A DNA stretch of 64,000 nucleotides. It comes from Semisulcospira habei. Lineage: Eukaryota; Mollusca; Gastropoda; Semisulcospiridae. The DNA lies in the NCBI GenBank assembly GCA_036245525.1, contig BTPG01000004.1, forward strand, positions 160,646,230-160,710,229. The letters run 5' to 3'. Below are positions 33,971-46,171 of the stretch, piece by piece. Under the pieces are notes generated by a model, which ran no database searches, was not told the DNA's origin, and saw nothing but the letters and a program-made list of their open reading frames with translations. Positions within the stretch are counted from its first letter, which is position 1, and each line of letters starts with the position of its first letter. Both the position numbers and the translations under genes were made by a program.

Positions 33971-36806
33971 CACAAAAGCAGTCAAAACAGTACATGTATG
34001 AAGATTAACAATTTAACAGTGGCTAATTTGGTTTCTGTTACGACCGTATAGCCATACAGCAAGCATACTTTGCATGTTTCTTACAAAAAAGAAAAATATT
34101 TGGAGGTGGTTGTTTTTTTTTTTAATTCATGAAAGTGTGTACCAACAGTCAGACTACAGGTGGGCATAAACAGGTAGTTCATACCTAATACTTTATTTTT
34201 TTCCCTCCATGTCATACTTCTGGCCACAATTTCAGAGATCCACCCAACACCAATCATACTTTGGAAGTGTACTATATAAAAATAAGATAAATATTTTTAA
34301 AATCTTGAAGATGTCTGCCAAATAGACTATTTGGTGAGCAGAAACAGGTAGTTCATACCTAATACTTTATTTTTCACCCTCCATGTTACACTTCTGCTCC
34401 ACCATTTCAGAGAACCACCCATAGAAGAAGCAGAATTAGTGTCAATGACTCTTCCAGTCTTTGATACAGCATAGGTACAGACAGAGACACAAGCGCCAAC
34501 ACCTTATTGTCGATTGGATGTAAAAAAAAAATGTGATAAAGTCAGTTTGTGAGTGTCAACTCGGTGTGCACAGGTGAGTAGGAAGCTACAATAATATTGT
34601 AACAAATCCTTCCTCACTCACTCCTCTGCAGCTCTCTCTTTACCTTTCTTTTAGCTGCGGAGGTCGTTCGAGTGCACGTGATGATCTGGATGCAACACCT
34701 CTGCCACGTGTTCTTTATCGTGGCAGAGGAATCACATCCACATGTCAGGATGGCTAACCATTACTAATTTGTCAGGATAAAAACTTCGCGTGCGTAAGCA
34801 ATTTCAATTCCTGCTCATGCAGACACAAACTCTCACACCAACTGTAACCACGCCATTCAATCTCACGCAATAACTGTTATCTGATCAATGACACAGATAT
34901 AATAAATTTAGACAAACAAGGTTCTTTTCTTGATAACGATTACATCTTATTTCTCGTCTCTTCAGGAAGAGAATTCTCTTTTCCTCAAATCACTAAGTCA
35001 TATAGTTTTATTTTTCTTCTTCGTTCTCTGGTTACTGTAGAAAAATGCTTGCAAATTCTCGGTAACTTTCTAACATTTCTTACTAAATAATAGGCAAATA
35101 AATAAGCTTTTTTTACTTTCTTTGCTGGGAAATACCCCTGTCAGTTTTCTCTCTCGGTTATCCTAATGGATCGATTGGCTGACCGTTACGCATTCTAATT
35201 GGCTAATTGTCAGCAACCTAGGGAGATAATCTGTTTAGGGGAGTTAATCTAAAGTCCTATTTGGCAAAATACTAGCGGAAAAGCAGAATCCCACCGTGAC
35301 GACTGCGTTACCAAAATCGTATGCGACAAAATTTGTGGCGATCTTACATGCGAGGAAGGTTTGCAGCCAGCCGCGTGAATCTGCTATGACGTTCTGACGA
35401 GACCACTACCTCTTCTGTTGAAGTAGAAGACCCTCTGTTGTTTCTGGTGGAGATGAAGACCGAAGAAAAATCATTGTATAGTTGTGATGTGACCACTACC
35501 TCTTCTAAGTAGAAGACCCTCTGTTGCTGGCCAGTGGACGTAGAAAAAAAATTACGTTGCATCGGCGAAGTCAGTTGGTGAAAAATCTGTGTCAGCGGAG
35601 CAGGTAGGGAATGTGGGGGGGCGGGTACCCGGTTTTCTTTTCCCGGGTTTTTATGCTTTTTATTTCCTTCTTTTTCCCTATGTCTGGACACTTACATTAG
35701 TTATTCAGGTTCCTACTGACTGCTTCTAGTAGGCACACGTAAGGCTGTAGTTGGTCATTCCTACTAGATACTACACAAAACAAAATAGTCCCTTAATTTC
35801 TCAATTTATAGAGCCTCAAATAAAATGTCCAAGTATTTCCAGCTATTTAGTAAGACCATATCAGGAAAAATTAGATCTATTCTGGTATTTACTTAGATCT
35901 AATGTAGTTAAGCCGCATTACTCATAACAAGCGGATAGTGGACCATTACTCGCAAGCATTCTTCTTTACAATGTCGATAATTAATTGTATTCCGTGGCAG
36001 ATAATGTCATCATATAACATCACTGCAATTCAGAATCGTTCGGTTTATAAAACATTTTCAAATATTCATTCGGGAATCTGTATTCGAATGGAGAGTTTCG
36101 TTTCCAGCAGATCAAAATGGCTACCTTCGAAAGTGAAAGGCTTACACACGAGAGAATAAAAGCTTATAACTTCCAAACTGAACTGAAATAAAATGTCAGC
36201 ACATAATCTGAGTTAAACATTAGCTACAGAATTCTGATTATAACCACAATTTGTCTTGTCATTAGTTTTCCTTGCCGATAGTAGAAATTCGATCTCCGCT
36301 TGAAAATTTGCCCTTGTCATTATTTCCCGTAAAATTAGCTCCCTTAGTTTGTCTGCTAAGATGCCAATCACCGTCAAGTTTCAGACTGCTTTCTATAGTC
36401 TAGAATTAATGAAAAGCTTGGCCAAAGTCTTGCGAATTGCATTTAGTTAACTTGCAAAAGCATTCTAAAGCGTCGCCAACGTTATGAACAACATTAAAGA
36501 AAATAATGTGAATCGTGTACGAAACAGAGAACAAGTAAGCCATTGGCTTACAATATGTTGATTGTTCTCAGGCGTGAAACATATCACTTTGTTGGGTGGG
36601 ATGTGCAAACTGCAAGTGCAAATTGTGTATAGGTGGACAAGATTACATTATTTGGACAGTGTTCTTCTGTTAGCTTTAGGTGGGCAATGTTGCATTGTTT
36701 GGACAGTGTTCCACTGTTAGCTGGGGTTGGGGGAAGGGATGAGGAGGGAGTTCTGGTACTGTACAAATGCACCCTGTTAATGAAATGTTTGTGTGTGTAC
36801 ATGCAG
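33971..36806. other. DHX9 intron with small duplications
   Basis: About 34155-34230 and 34330-34425 share 'aacaggtagttcatacctaa'. About 35395-35430 and 35490-35525 share 'gaccactacctcttct'. The 116-codon reverse frame at 35344-35691 spans these repeats and is not supported. Acceptor 'acatgcag' ends at 36806. Confidence 0.55.
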
Positions 36807-36974
36807 CATTGGTGATGCCATGTGCACAATTGCTGCGAGCACCACCTTTCCAGAGCCGTTTATCACCTCAACGGATCGCAAGCGCCTGGGTTGGATGCAC
36901 AAGTCTCTTGCTGGTTCTCGCCACAGTGATCATGTTGCGCTTCTCAACGCTTTCCAGCTATGGGAGGAGGCCAG
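36807..36974 (+). CDS. DHX9: DHX9 exon: HA2/OB boundary
   Basis: Acceptor catgcag|c, donor gccag|gtctct (weak consensus). The frame gives 'IGDAMCTIAASTTFPEPFIT', 'DRKRLGWMHKSLAGSRHSDH' and 'VALLNAFQLWEEA'. The first base completes the Tyr codon from 31118, and the last two start an Arg codon completed at 41404. Confidence 0.93.
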
Positions 36975-37799
36975 GTCTCTTGTCACTCACACACAGATAT
37001 TGCATTGTTCACAAGCATACAATCATCAAGAATATTCAGGACTGGTATTTATTTTGCTTTCTAAATTTTTTGGTCTAAGAATTAGGGTGCGAGGATGAAA
37101 AGCACAGGTCTGGCTCAATATATCATGTCTCAATTTACCATAATTACCCTAAATATTCAAACACTTCTTGGCTCACGTGCAAAGCAAAACTGAGTTCTGG
37201 GCCAGTGGTCGTCCGTCTGGTGTTCGTCCGCCGTCCGTTGTCCATGGTAAACTTTAACGTTGGTTTTTTCTCGGAGACTATTCAAGCCACAGTTTCAAAC
37301 TTAGCCCAAGCACACTTTGTGGCAAGACCTTTTTAAACATACCAATTTGAGTGACCTCTCACAAAGGTCAATGTCACAGGGGATGAGGAAATGGGCCAAA
37401 AATATTTTAGCATAATTTTTTTTTTCTCAAATACTATTCTCAACTTCAAACCCAAATTTGGTAAGACCTATCTATGCATACTAATTTGGATGACCCCTTG
37501 GAAAGGTCAGGAAAAAGGTCCAGAATAGCCATATTTTGATGAAAGATTTTTGTTTCTCAAATACTATTCACAACATCAAACCCAAACTTGCTACAGAGAT
37601 ACCTGATGGGAAGACCTTTCTATGCACACTAATTTGGTTGATCCCTCTGAAAGGTCAAGGGTCACAAGAGCTCAGGAAATAGGGAAAATATAGCCATATT
37701 TGTCTGCATGTCTCTGTTTATTCTGTTAATAGAGACATCCAGTTCTGGCATGCACCCTTTCATTGAACTCTTAACCCTGTTACTGTTAGTGTTACAAGC
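36975..37799 (+). repeat. DHX9 intron with dispersed AGGTCA-rich repeat
   Basis: From about 37165 ('ggctcacgtgcaaagcaaaa') the dispersed repeat runs to ~37700 with three internal units and an exact 'aggtcaagggtca' at 37652-37664. 36975-37164 is plain intron containing 'taattaccctaaatattc', similar to the TIR at 27661. Confidence 0.75.
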
Positions 37800-38060
37800 A
37801 AACATCTATTGATTTATTTTGTTCAGCCATGATTTTTTTGTGCTGATGTGAATGTAAATAAACTTTAAAGGATACAAACTGGTCATTATTTTGAATTTTG
37901 CTTCAAGGAGAGACCTCCAAACTGCCTTCAAAATGCTGATTTTCGTTTTCGCCCCCCTGCATCCCCCAGTGGGACGCAGCCTCTGCACCCTGCTGGGGCC
38001 TAGGTGGCCCCTGGACCCCAGCCAGTCAGGATTTTTATTTCTCCAAGGTTGGCAGCTATG
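37800..38060 (+). mobile_element. Right-end fragment of the hAT-like element
   Basis: Matches the 3' part of the 15022-16207 element: 'tttgttcagccatgattttt', 'cctccaaactgccttcaaa', 'ccagccagtcaggattttta' and the terminal 'gttggcagctatg' at 38048-38060. It carries an extra C-rich insert near 37950-38010. It is inserted in the dispersed repeat. Confidence 0.75.
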
Positions 38061-38886
38061 AACTTGGTACAAAGATACCTGATTGATCCCTCAGAAAGGT
38101 CAAGGGTCAGAAGAGCTCAGGAAATAGGTGAAAATAGCCATATTTTGACAAAAGATGTTTTTTTCTCAAATACTAGTACTATTCACAACCCAAACATGCT
38201 ACAGAGATACCTGATGGGAAGACCTTTCTATGCACACTAATTTGGGTGATCCCTCATCAAAGGTCACGAGAGCTCAGGAAATGGGTCTAATATAGCCATA
38301 TTTTGACAAAAGATGCTTCTTCTCAAATACTATTCACAACTTCAAACCAAATTTGGTACAGAGATTCCTATCTATGCATACTAATTTGGATGACCCCTTG
38401 GAAAGGTCAAGGGTCACAAGAGGCAGGCAAATGTGTGTAAAATGCTGATTTTTTTTATAAAATTGTAGGTATTTCCAAATTTTTGCAAATTTTTCAACCA
38501 AATTTGGTACAAAGATAGCTGATGGTAAGACCTTCCTATGCATACTAATTTAGTCGACTCATCACAAAGGTCGAGGGTCATGGGGGGTTGACAGATGTGT
38601 GAAAAATGCTTACATTTTCAGAAAACATGGATTTTGCTGGGGCAGAAGCCAGCCCTCGTCACAAAGATCACACATGTAAATCGGTCATACACGTGAGCCA
38701 TAATGGCGTTACCTTTCTTGTTCCTCAAATACTATTCAAAACTACAAACCCAAATTTGGTACAGAGATACCTGATGGTAAGACCTATCTATGCATACTAA
38801 TTTGGATGACCCCTCGGAAAAGTCAAAGGTCACAAGAGGCCCGGCAAATGTGTGTAAAATGCAAATTTATGATAAATTTGTAGGTA
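38061..38886 (+). repeat. Dispersed AGGTCA-rich repeat array
   Basis: Continues the array with exact 'aggtcaagggtca' at 38097-38109 and 38404-38416, and a copy end near 38710 ('catacacgtgagccataatg'). It is interrupted at a TA by the next element and resumes at 40460. Confidence 0.8.
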
Positions 38887-40459
38887 GAGTGGAGTCCAGT
38901 TAACACAAAATGTTTTTGAATTCCCGGCTGTGAGCCCTCTTTTTCCCTATTAAAATTTCATGGTTAACACGAAATTCCTGCTTAACACGAAATTCCTGCT
39001 TAACACGAAGATGATTTTGTTTCCCCAACAGAACATTTTATAGTATTTTCACCTGTTTATCACGAACAACTATCCCAAGGACTGAGACGATTCCGCCCTA
39101 ACGTGTAGAAACCGCACGCGGAAGCTTTGTTACGCAATATCTAATACGTCTGAATGACCGCATCATTGTTAGCTTTCACGCCTCGGTCCGATCTGCATCG
39201 CTGATGGCCGAGGCTATCTATTGTTTTCAAGCACTATGCTCAACACGCGCACTCACGTGTATGTATGGATGTACCAGCCTCGGTATACAAGTGACGGAGG
39301 ACGCTGATACACACGTCTGCCGCAGGTTCCATACACACCCAATGCCTAGCAGGAGGGTGGGGTTAGTAGTGGTGGGTGAGGGAGAGAGAGGCGGGACAGG
39401 AGGGCTGCACGTTTTTTACATAGAGCCCTGTTTCTGAAAATGATCGATCGGTGGCAAGCATAGCGAGTTAGTCTAGATGAGATTCTTGCTTTCCCATTCT
39501 TTATTCAACCAAAGACAAAGGCGGACCATGCCATGTGCGGCGGGAGTGAGTGAGATGGCGGAACTGCCATCTCAAATGATGGTGTTTCTGTATTCTGCCG
39601 ATCTTGTACGTGTATTTATCGGCCGGCATTCAGTCAGTTATTTTTTGCGCTTGATTTTTTTTCATTCCTCAATATGAGCATGATAAAACACATACAGATC
39701 TAATTTGTAAGCAATAGACGCAAAGTGCAACAAAGGATGAAAACAGCAGTTCCAAGGATCGTGACACTGATCAACGCAAAGCATTCATGGTATTGCCCAT
39801 ACACGGCTAAACATAGCACACTAGCTCCTACACTGCATGTGGTTACGGAGCTGTTTCATCAGATGGATTGTTGTTTTTCTGATGGATTGTACATTAAATC
39901 CATGGGCAGTGTGCATGTGGTCTATAGGGCTCGGGAAGCTGACATCATCACGCTAGTCTTGGCGGCCATCTTGAGAGGATTTGCGACTATGGCCCTCATA
40001 GGGAAAAATCGCTGTCAGGACAATGTCAGGAAAGTCTTGACATGCTATAGGCAATAACAGCAAGTCTTGCCATCACCGTAGGAAACTGCTAAACATAATC
40101 TGTTTTTGTTTGTTTCCAAAGAGGAAGAAACATGAAGAAAAACGTGTTGAAACACTACTTCGCCACTATCTGAAGAATATTCTATCCTCTTAAGATGGCG
40201 GATGACGCGCCGACGCTGCTAGGCAACACGGGGAACTTCCCGAGCCCTATTGTTTTCCTTTTGCGATGAGAGTAAGCAAGTAAAGTATGATACTGTTCAC
40301 ATTTAACTTCCAGGGCAGGGTACACTAAAATGCACATCTCCCACACTCTCATATTTCAGACTGTGAACACGCTTTAGTCTAAATCGGTTAACACGAAATA
40401 TGTTTTACATGAACTAATTTTCCCTATCCCCAGAAATTCGTGTTAAGCGGACTCCACTG
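38887..40459. mobile_element. TA-bounded TIR element, non-autonomous
   Basis: 1573 bp with ends gagtggagtccagttaacac and (reverse complement of the right end) cagtggagtccgcttaacac, 17 of 20 matching. TA is present at 38885-38886 and 40460-40461. The flanking dispersed repeat reads across a single TA ('ttgtaggta|ttg'), so a TA target-site duplication is supported. Subterminal 'taacacgaaat' motifs recur several times. No transposase was recognised. Tc1/mariner-pogo type is inferred from TA and the 'cagtggag' end. Confidence 0.7.
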
Positions 40460-40530
40460 TATTGTCAACATTTTAGCAAATTTTTCAATCAAATTTGGCA
40501 CAAAGGTAGCTGATGATAAGACCTTTTGCA
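40460..40530 (+). repeat. Dispersed repeat, continuation
   Basis: 'aatttttcaatcaaatttgg' and 'aagaccttttgcaaact' continue the copy cut at 38886. Confidence 0.75.
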
Positions 40531-40603
40531 AACTGAAAAATGTGTCGGTGTGTGAAAATATAAATGTGTCTGACAGTGGAGTGAGATAATTTTACATTAG
40601 TGA

Positions 40604-41062
40604 TCACAATGACCAGGCAATCCACTGATAATCCATGGGGTAATCGAGGTGCACATATCTCGTCGGCGGACGTTGCCACAAATTGATCTCCAGGTTCGTC
40701 TGTTGGGCGAAAGTTTCAAACATTTCCGCAGGGAAAAACTGATAAAAATAATCAAGTGGTGTCGCTTCCAACTCAAGTGGAGTTGTTGGGCCCACATATC
40801 GCGTAAAAGGCTGCAAAATAGGGTCTGAAATTGGCCGCTGATGCCAGATAGCATCACTACCGCCATCTTGCAGTTGTCACCTCGGTAAACACTGCTGAAA
40901 AACTCCGGTATCTTCGTCATCCCAGTCCGACGGATCGCTAGTATGCACACTAGAGACAGTTATGTCACTTCCCTCTGACTCTGAAACTGAATTGTTGCTA
41001 ATGTACTCCGAAATAGCGGTAAACTCTGGGTCACTGTCACTCGATTGAAAGTATGTCGCCAT
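40604..41062 (-). pseudogene. piggyBac-type transposase N-terminal fragment
   Basis: On the - strand, the ATG at 41062 opens an acidic Ser/Asp/Glu-rich region ('SDPSDWDDED'). This is followed by 'RYVGPTTPLELEATPLDYFY' and 'FPAEMFETFAQQTN', the pattern at the start of the piggyBac DDE fold. One in-frame TGA at 40877-40879 splits it, and it ends at a stop (40604). The catalytic Asp region is absent. Inferred to be a decayed piggyBac element or a fragment of a PGBD-like gene. Confidence 0.65.
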
Positions 41063-41403
41063 GTTTGTAAACACGTGCGTTAGCGAGCAGCCAGGTGGGC
41101 GGTAAAACTGCCCCAGTTTGACATGCACAGTGGCTTAGTGCGCACGCCCAGTGTCTAAAGTTAGTTTGACCTTGCCCCCTGCAGTATGCAATCTCACCTC
41201 CTTCACAGAAGAGCGCACCTATGTATCACATGACTTCTAAATTTGGTATGGAGGACGGGCGTATATGGGCGTTTTAGGTACAGACTTGAGGGACGCTTAG
41301 CGACATTATCGGTGATTAATGATTGCTTTTTGTCAAAGCTGCTTATTTTGCAGTCGTCAACACAAACCAGATTTCACAATGTAATATTGATGCTTTGATC
41401 CAG
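41063..41403. other. DHX9 intron
   Basis: No feature other than the acceptor 'gcttgatccag'-type site, which ends 'gatccag' at 41403. Confidence 0.6.
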
Positions 41404-41488
41404 GTGTGGTGGAGAACAGTGTGAGATGAATTTCTGTGACCAAAAATGTCTGAACATGCAGACCCTGCGCATGACATGTGAAGCAAAG
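41404..41488 (+). CDS. DHX9: DHX9 exon
   Basis: Acceptor ccag|g, donor gcaaag|gtatgt. The first base completes the Arg codon from 36974. The frame then gives 'CGGEQCEMNFCDQKCLNMQT' and 'LRMTCEAK', matching RNA helicase A just before the OB-fold. It ends in phase 0. Confidence 0.9.
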
Positions 41489-42790
41489 GTATGTTATACT
41501 TTAATCTTTGTAAAATGTAACAAAGGTCCAAATAAAATTAATTTTAGACTCATGTACAAAGGAAAAGTATGTTCTTGGCCAGTGGTCATCTGTCTGTTGC
41601 CATTGGTGGTAAACTTTAACGTTGGCATTTTCTTGGAAACTATTCAAGCCACAGTCTTCAAACCTGGCCCAAAGATACTTTGTGGCAAGACCTTTCTAAA
41701 GATTCCAACTTGAGTGATCTCTCTCAAAGGTCAAGGTCGTAGGGGATCGGGAATGTTTTTTTCTCAAATACTATTCACAACTTCAAACCCAAACTTAGTA
41801 CAAAGATACCTGTGGTAAGACCATTCTATGCGTACTAATTTGGCTGACCCCTCGGAAAGGTAAAGGGTCACAAGATCAGAAAATGGGTCACAAATAGACA
41901 TTTTTGGACGATTTATTTTAATCAAATACTGTTTACAATTTCCATCCCAAACCTGGTACAGAGATACGTAACAGTAAGCCATCTTATGCATCAAAGTTGT
42001 ATGACCTCTTGAAAAGGTCGAGGTCACAAGAGCAGCAACTGATGTAAAAATGGCTATTTTTGGGTAGAATTCTGTTTTTATCAGGATTTCTGCAAAACCT
42101 TTCAACCAAATATAGCAGAAAGGTAAGACCTTTCTGTGCATACTAATTTGGTTCACTACTCACAAAGGTCAAGGGTCACGAGATCAGGAAATAGGTCACA
42201 GATAGCCATTTTCTGACCAAAAAAAAATAAATTCTCAAACACTATTTATAACTTCAAACCCAAAATTGGCTCAGAGATACCTGATAGTAGGACCATCCTG
42301 TGCATGCTAATTTGGATGACCCCCTCGGGTCATGTGAAAAAAGTCGAATTTCAGCACTTTGGCAAAACTTTTCAACCAAATTGTGCAGAACGGTAGGTGA
42401 TAAAGATGCATACTATTTTGCTTCACTACTCGCAAAGGTCAAGAGTCACAGGATATTGACAACAGTGTGAGAAAATTTGGATTTCGCAAGTACAAAAGCC
42501 AACTCGGTAAGTTAGGACTGGATCATTCATGCACGTGAGCCTTAAGGGTTTTGGCATTCTTGTGTCTTGAAAATGGTGGCTCAGCAGTGCATACACAACA
42601 CATTGCAGAACCAAGGGACAAAACAATATGAAAGAACTGACCAGGACACTTTTCTAGACATCAGATATTCACCTACCTACCAGTTATTTCGAATAGACTC
42701 CTGCTTTGTCACTTCTAAAGTTGTCAGCCTGTTGAAAGACTCGGTGGGCACCACCATTTGGAAACATTTCTGCTTTTGTCAGCTAATCTT
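41489..42790 (+). repeat. DHX9 intron with dispersed repeat
   Basis: Repeat from about 41549 ('gactcatgtacaaaggaaa') to 42565 ('gcacgtgagccttaagggtt'), with an exact 'aggtcaagggtca' at 42166-42178. The remainder is unassigned. Confidence 0.75.
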
Positions 42791-43006
42791 GGCGTAAAAA
42801 GCAAATTTAATTGTCAGAGAGAAGCAACTCTATAATTTTTCTGGAATTCTCAGTGTGAGTTTAAAATTTGGGGTTGTTTCCTTTAGTCTTTCCATTAAAT
42901 TTGTGCTCGGTTGAGTGACCTGTTTTTAAGACGAAAGGTCAGAGAAGTTTTGTGCAGTTGTGGTGCAGAGGAACTTTGAGAGCTTTGCTGTTTTTGTTTG
43001 TTGTAG

Positions 43007-43105
43007 AACCAGTTGCGTGACATATTGGTGAATGTTGGCTTCCCTGAGGAGTGCCTCCTTCCTCAAGCCTTCAACTTCACTGGTCCCGACAACCGCCTGG
43101 ATGTG
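43007..43105 (+). CDS. DHX9: DHX9 exon: OB-fold part; last exon visible
   Basis: Acceptor gttgtag|a, donor gatgtg|gtgtgt. The frame gives 'NQLRDILVNVGFPEECLLPQ' then 'AFNFTGPDNRLDV'. Phase 0 at both ends. The next expected segment of RNA helicase A was not found in the remaining ~21 kb, so the following intron is at least that long or the locus is rearranged. Confidence 0.92.
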
Positions 43106-43939
43106 GTGTGTACTATGCATGATGCATGTTTGTGCATCCAGGTCCACCCCCCTCCACTCCCCCATATGTACGGACAAACAAACACAAGCAGCAAATTATG
43201 TAAATAACAGTCTCTTTCTGCTTGTGCGATTGTTTGTTCATAGACATGCATATGTGTATATTTTCCCTTTTAATGTGTAATAGTCAGAATCTTTAGCGAT
43301 ACTTCTGAGCAGCTGTGTTTGCCTACAAAGATACCAGTTAATTGGTATGTTTTAACATCTGTTTTCTGCATTCTGCATATGACCAGGCAAGGTCAAAGGT
43401 TGCAATAGTGTTTAAATACCTGTAACAGCCAGCAATACATTACACACACCATCTGCTCACACAACCGCTGTTGATCAAGGATGAGGTCAAATAAAGGTTA
43501 TTGGCAATGCACACTGTACTGAAAATTTAATATCGGAATACTCTTGTAGACTATAGAAGCCAGAGATTTAATCCGACTAGGACACTTCCAATGTGAAAAA
43601 TCTCTCACTTTGGCTGTTTTGGGTTTTCCCGATTTTCTGCAAGTTCTGAGTGTCCTCTCTGCGGAAACATACTCCTTTTTCCTCAAAGCTTTTATCGAAC
43701 ACCTGTAAATGTTAAATAAAGTATCCAGAGTTTGTTTCCTTTTTTTCTTCACTCAAAATATGTGTATTTTGCCTACTTTTGAAACCTGGTCAAAGTACAC
43801 ATTCTTCGTACTGCACTGAAAAAAGTTATGTCGTTTGAAAGCAGTAATTTGTTTTTCACCCTTCCTTAACGAACAATCAACAGCAAAAACACTGCCTGCA
43901 GCAAACCTAGGAATTTGTCGATAACTTCCAAATTTGGTT
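43106..43939. other. Sequence downstream of the last DHX9 exon
   Basis: No exon or element recognised. Confidence 0.5.
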
Positions 43940-44298
43940 CCCCCACCCAGGTCTGCCCTGGGGGACTTGGATGGGGTTAACTACTTTTTAGTTCCCAGGG
44001 TCACCCTGGTCATCCCCACAGGATGGGTTTTCCCTTCTATTCTGGGGCATGTGTTTCTGTCCACCCTTGGTCCATTCACCTGTATTTTCCTTTTTTTAAA
44101 CTCTCCCTACTGTCTGCACTGCCTGTAGCTCTTGATATTGGATGTGTGTTGCTAAATGGTCTTGGCTTTATTTAGGCCCCGTGTCGTAGGTTTATTTAAC
44201 ATATTGGACCGGCTGGCGACATACATTCAATATTCTGTTTAGTTTTTTTTTTCACAAGCAGTGCAGGCACATCCTGAGAAAGTCTTGTTGCTGTCGGG
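43940..44298 (+). repeat. CAAT-tail SINE-like repeat, 3'-shortened copy
   Basis: Starts 'ccccacccaggtctgccc' and ends at 'ttgctgtcggg' without the CAAT tail. 'atttggtt' flanks both sides (43932-43939 area and 44299-44306), compatible with an 8-bp duplication. It has old-subfamily variants. Confidence 0.8.
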
Positions 44299-45580
44299 AT
44301 TTGGTTTTATGACGATTTCTAACAGGAGCACCACATAAATGTGCACCCCTGATTGGTTCAAATGTATTTCCGAGTGTGTTCGACTAACTGCGTGTCGGAT
44401 ACATCTCGCACCTTGCAAGTATGTTTTTCGACGGATTGCAAGCTAAAACGCGTTGTTTAGACAAATCCGCAGAGGAATTTAGTCAACATGACAGAGTGAA
44501 ACTGAAGAACTTGTATAATCATAATATACAGGAAAACGTAACTGCCCCTGTCCAGCATAGGCACAAACATCATCTGCAGCTGCAAGTCGTTTCAAAAGGA
44601 CCTGCAGATTTTTGCAGGTAGGTGCTCTAGCGATTTGGCAAAGGATAACGTGCAAAAATCAAAGATACAAAGAGCGAGGTCAAAGATTTTTATGATTTGT
44701 TTGTGAACTGCTTGACCTTGGAGCAGAAGTGTGCATTCTATGATCCCAAATTCTGCATTCAGCGCTCAATAGAGCACTGTAGATCTGAAGGATTTAGATT
44801 CTGGAATCTCACATTTTTCGTCTGTAGTAACATCTGAATTTTCGGTCGGATCAGAAACCATCGGTGAATTCATTATGAGGCACTCTGATCACGACTGACG
44901 TTTCGTATGCATACGTGAAAGGAATCTGCCAGCTCAAGGAATCACAGATGTGCTTGATAATGATAATGTACATTGTGCACAGGTCCATTCGTCGCGAGAA
45001 AGTGTTAGGATTTAGGCTGTACCACGTCCATCGTAAATTTCACCCAAACTCGTGTTTGCAGGAATGATAGTCCAACATCATATGCACAAACAAGCAGTTA
45101 ATTATGTAATTTTCCATCGTAAAAAGATAAATGTACATCTTACACATATTTATTTCCCTTCGTCAAAGAGACTACAAAGTACACTGTGAAAGTTCTGAAC
45201 TCAGGCAAGATGCAGCTGTCATTGTGATGTAGGTGTGATTCTGCAGTAAACCAGTATGGTCCAAATTATAAAATGCAACCTCATTAGAATGTGCATTTTA
45301 CATCTTCCACAGCACTCACCATGCGCATGCAGTGGGTGTGTTACAGGTATGATGTGCACAATTTTTTTTTAACTGTATGCGCGTTTGATGAACTAACCGA
45401 TTTATATATTGTCAGACATGCATGGTGTTTAAATACTTTATTTACTTGTGCTAAATCATGATGTTTTCATTATGATTCGAGTCTCTCCTATTTCAAGTAA
45501 TGTAACAACTGGCTATGGCCTGTGCATGCAATGCACACAGTGCAGGGGCATGTAACAAAAAAGACTGCAGCTTCTGATAC
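44299..45580. other. No recognised gene; possible orphan exon
   Basis: An open frame at 44421-44618 ends at 'tttttgcag|gtaggt', a good donor, but the peptide is not recognised. The remaining sequence has no identifiable features. Confidence 0.3.
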
Positions 45581-46171
45581 TTAAAGGCCGTTCTTAATTG
45601 GACGAACTATTGATCCGCGAACCTAGATTGGAGAAGATTGGCGATCTTTTGGCTTGTTTCTTAATTGAGGTTGAATGAACCTAGGCGAACTTCAGCAAAC
45701 CAGGTTCGCCATGGTTCTCTTTGTTAGCTGAAGTGCTTGATTCGACTTACTGTCTGCGAAGGTGTTCAAAATGGCTGCCGCAATGCCACTTCGCGATTTG
45801 GAAGATTTTTGTTTTTGTACTGCTTGCAGTAGCGATCCCACAAACAGCATTGCGCCTCCCACAAATCAATAAAATAGGTTTTGTTCTTTGAAATATCGCC
45901 GTCCACCATAGTTGTTTGTATCGGTGACTATCTTCTTATCTCCAACGTAGAAGAGGGTAGAGTTTGGACCAATCAGAGAAAAGGATCACCTTGGATCGCT
46001 CAACAAGTCGAGCGATCTTTTTCTGACAGTGAACTATGGTTTGCTGAGGTTCGCTAAACTACTTCGAACTAGGTACGCCATATCTTTGGATCGTCCAATT
46101 AAGAACCAACCTGGTTCGCCTGAGATCGTGAACTCTAGATCGTCAGAATTTGTGAACAAAGGTTTGTTTAA
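45581..46171. mobile_element. Inverted-repeat element, left portion
   Basis: The left end 'taaaggccgttcttaa' (45582-45597) is the exact reverse complement of 48248-48263. A second inverted match, gttcttaattggacga against tcgtccaattaagaac (46091-46106), lies inside. The right end is separated by the TTAA element that begins at 46172. No coding capacity. Confidence 0.65.

Noticed and set aside
35344..35691. 115-codon reverse frame
   Set aside because: It overlaps an internal duplication ('gaccactacctcttct'); the apparent repeats in the peptide follow from that, and no family is recognised.
13428..42565. CRISPR-like or satellite array from the regular ~120-165-bp units
   Set aside because: Units are diverged, unequal and dispersed in several blocks with a defined head and tail; this is an interspersed eukaryotic repeat, not a CRISPR array or a long satellite.
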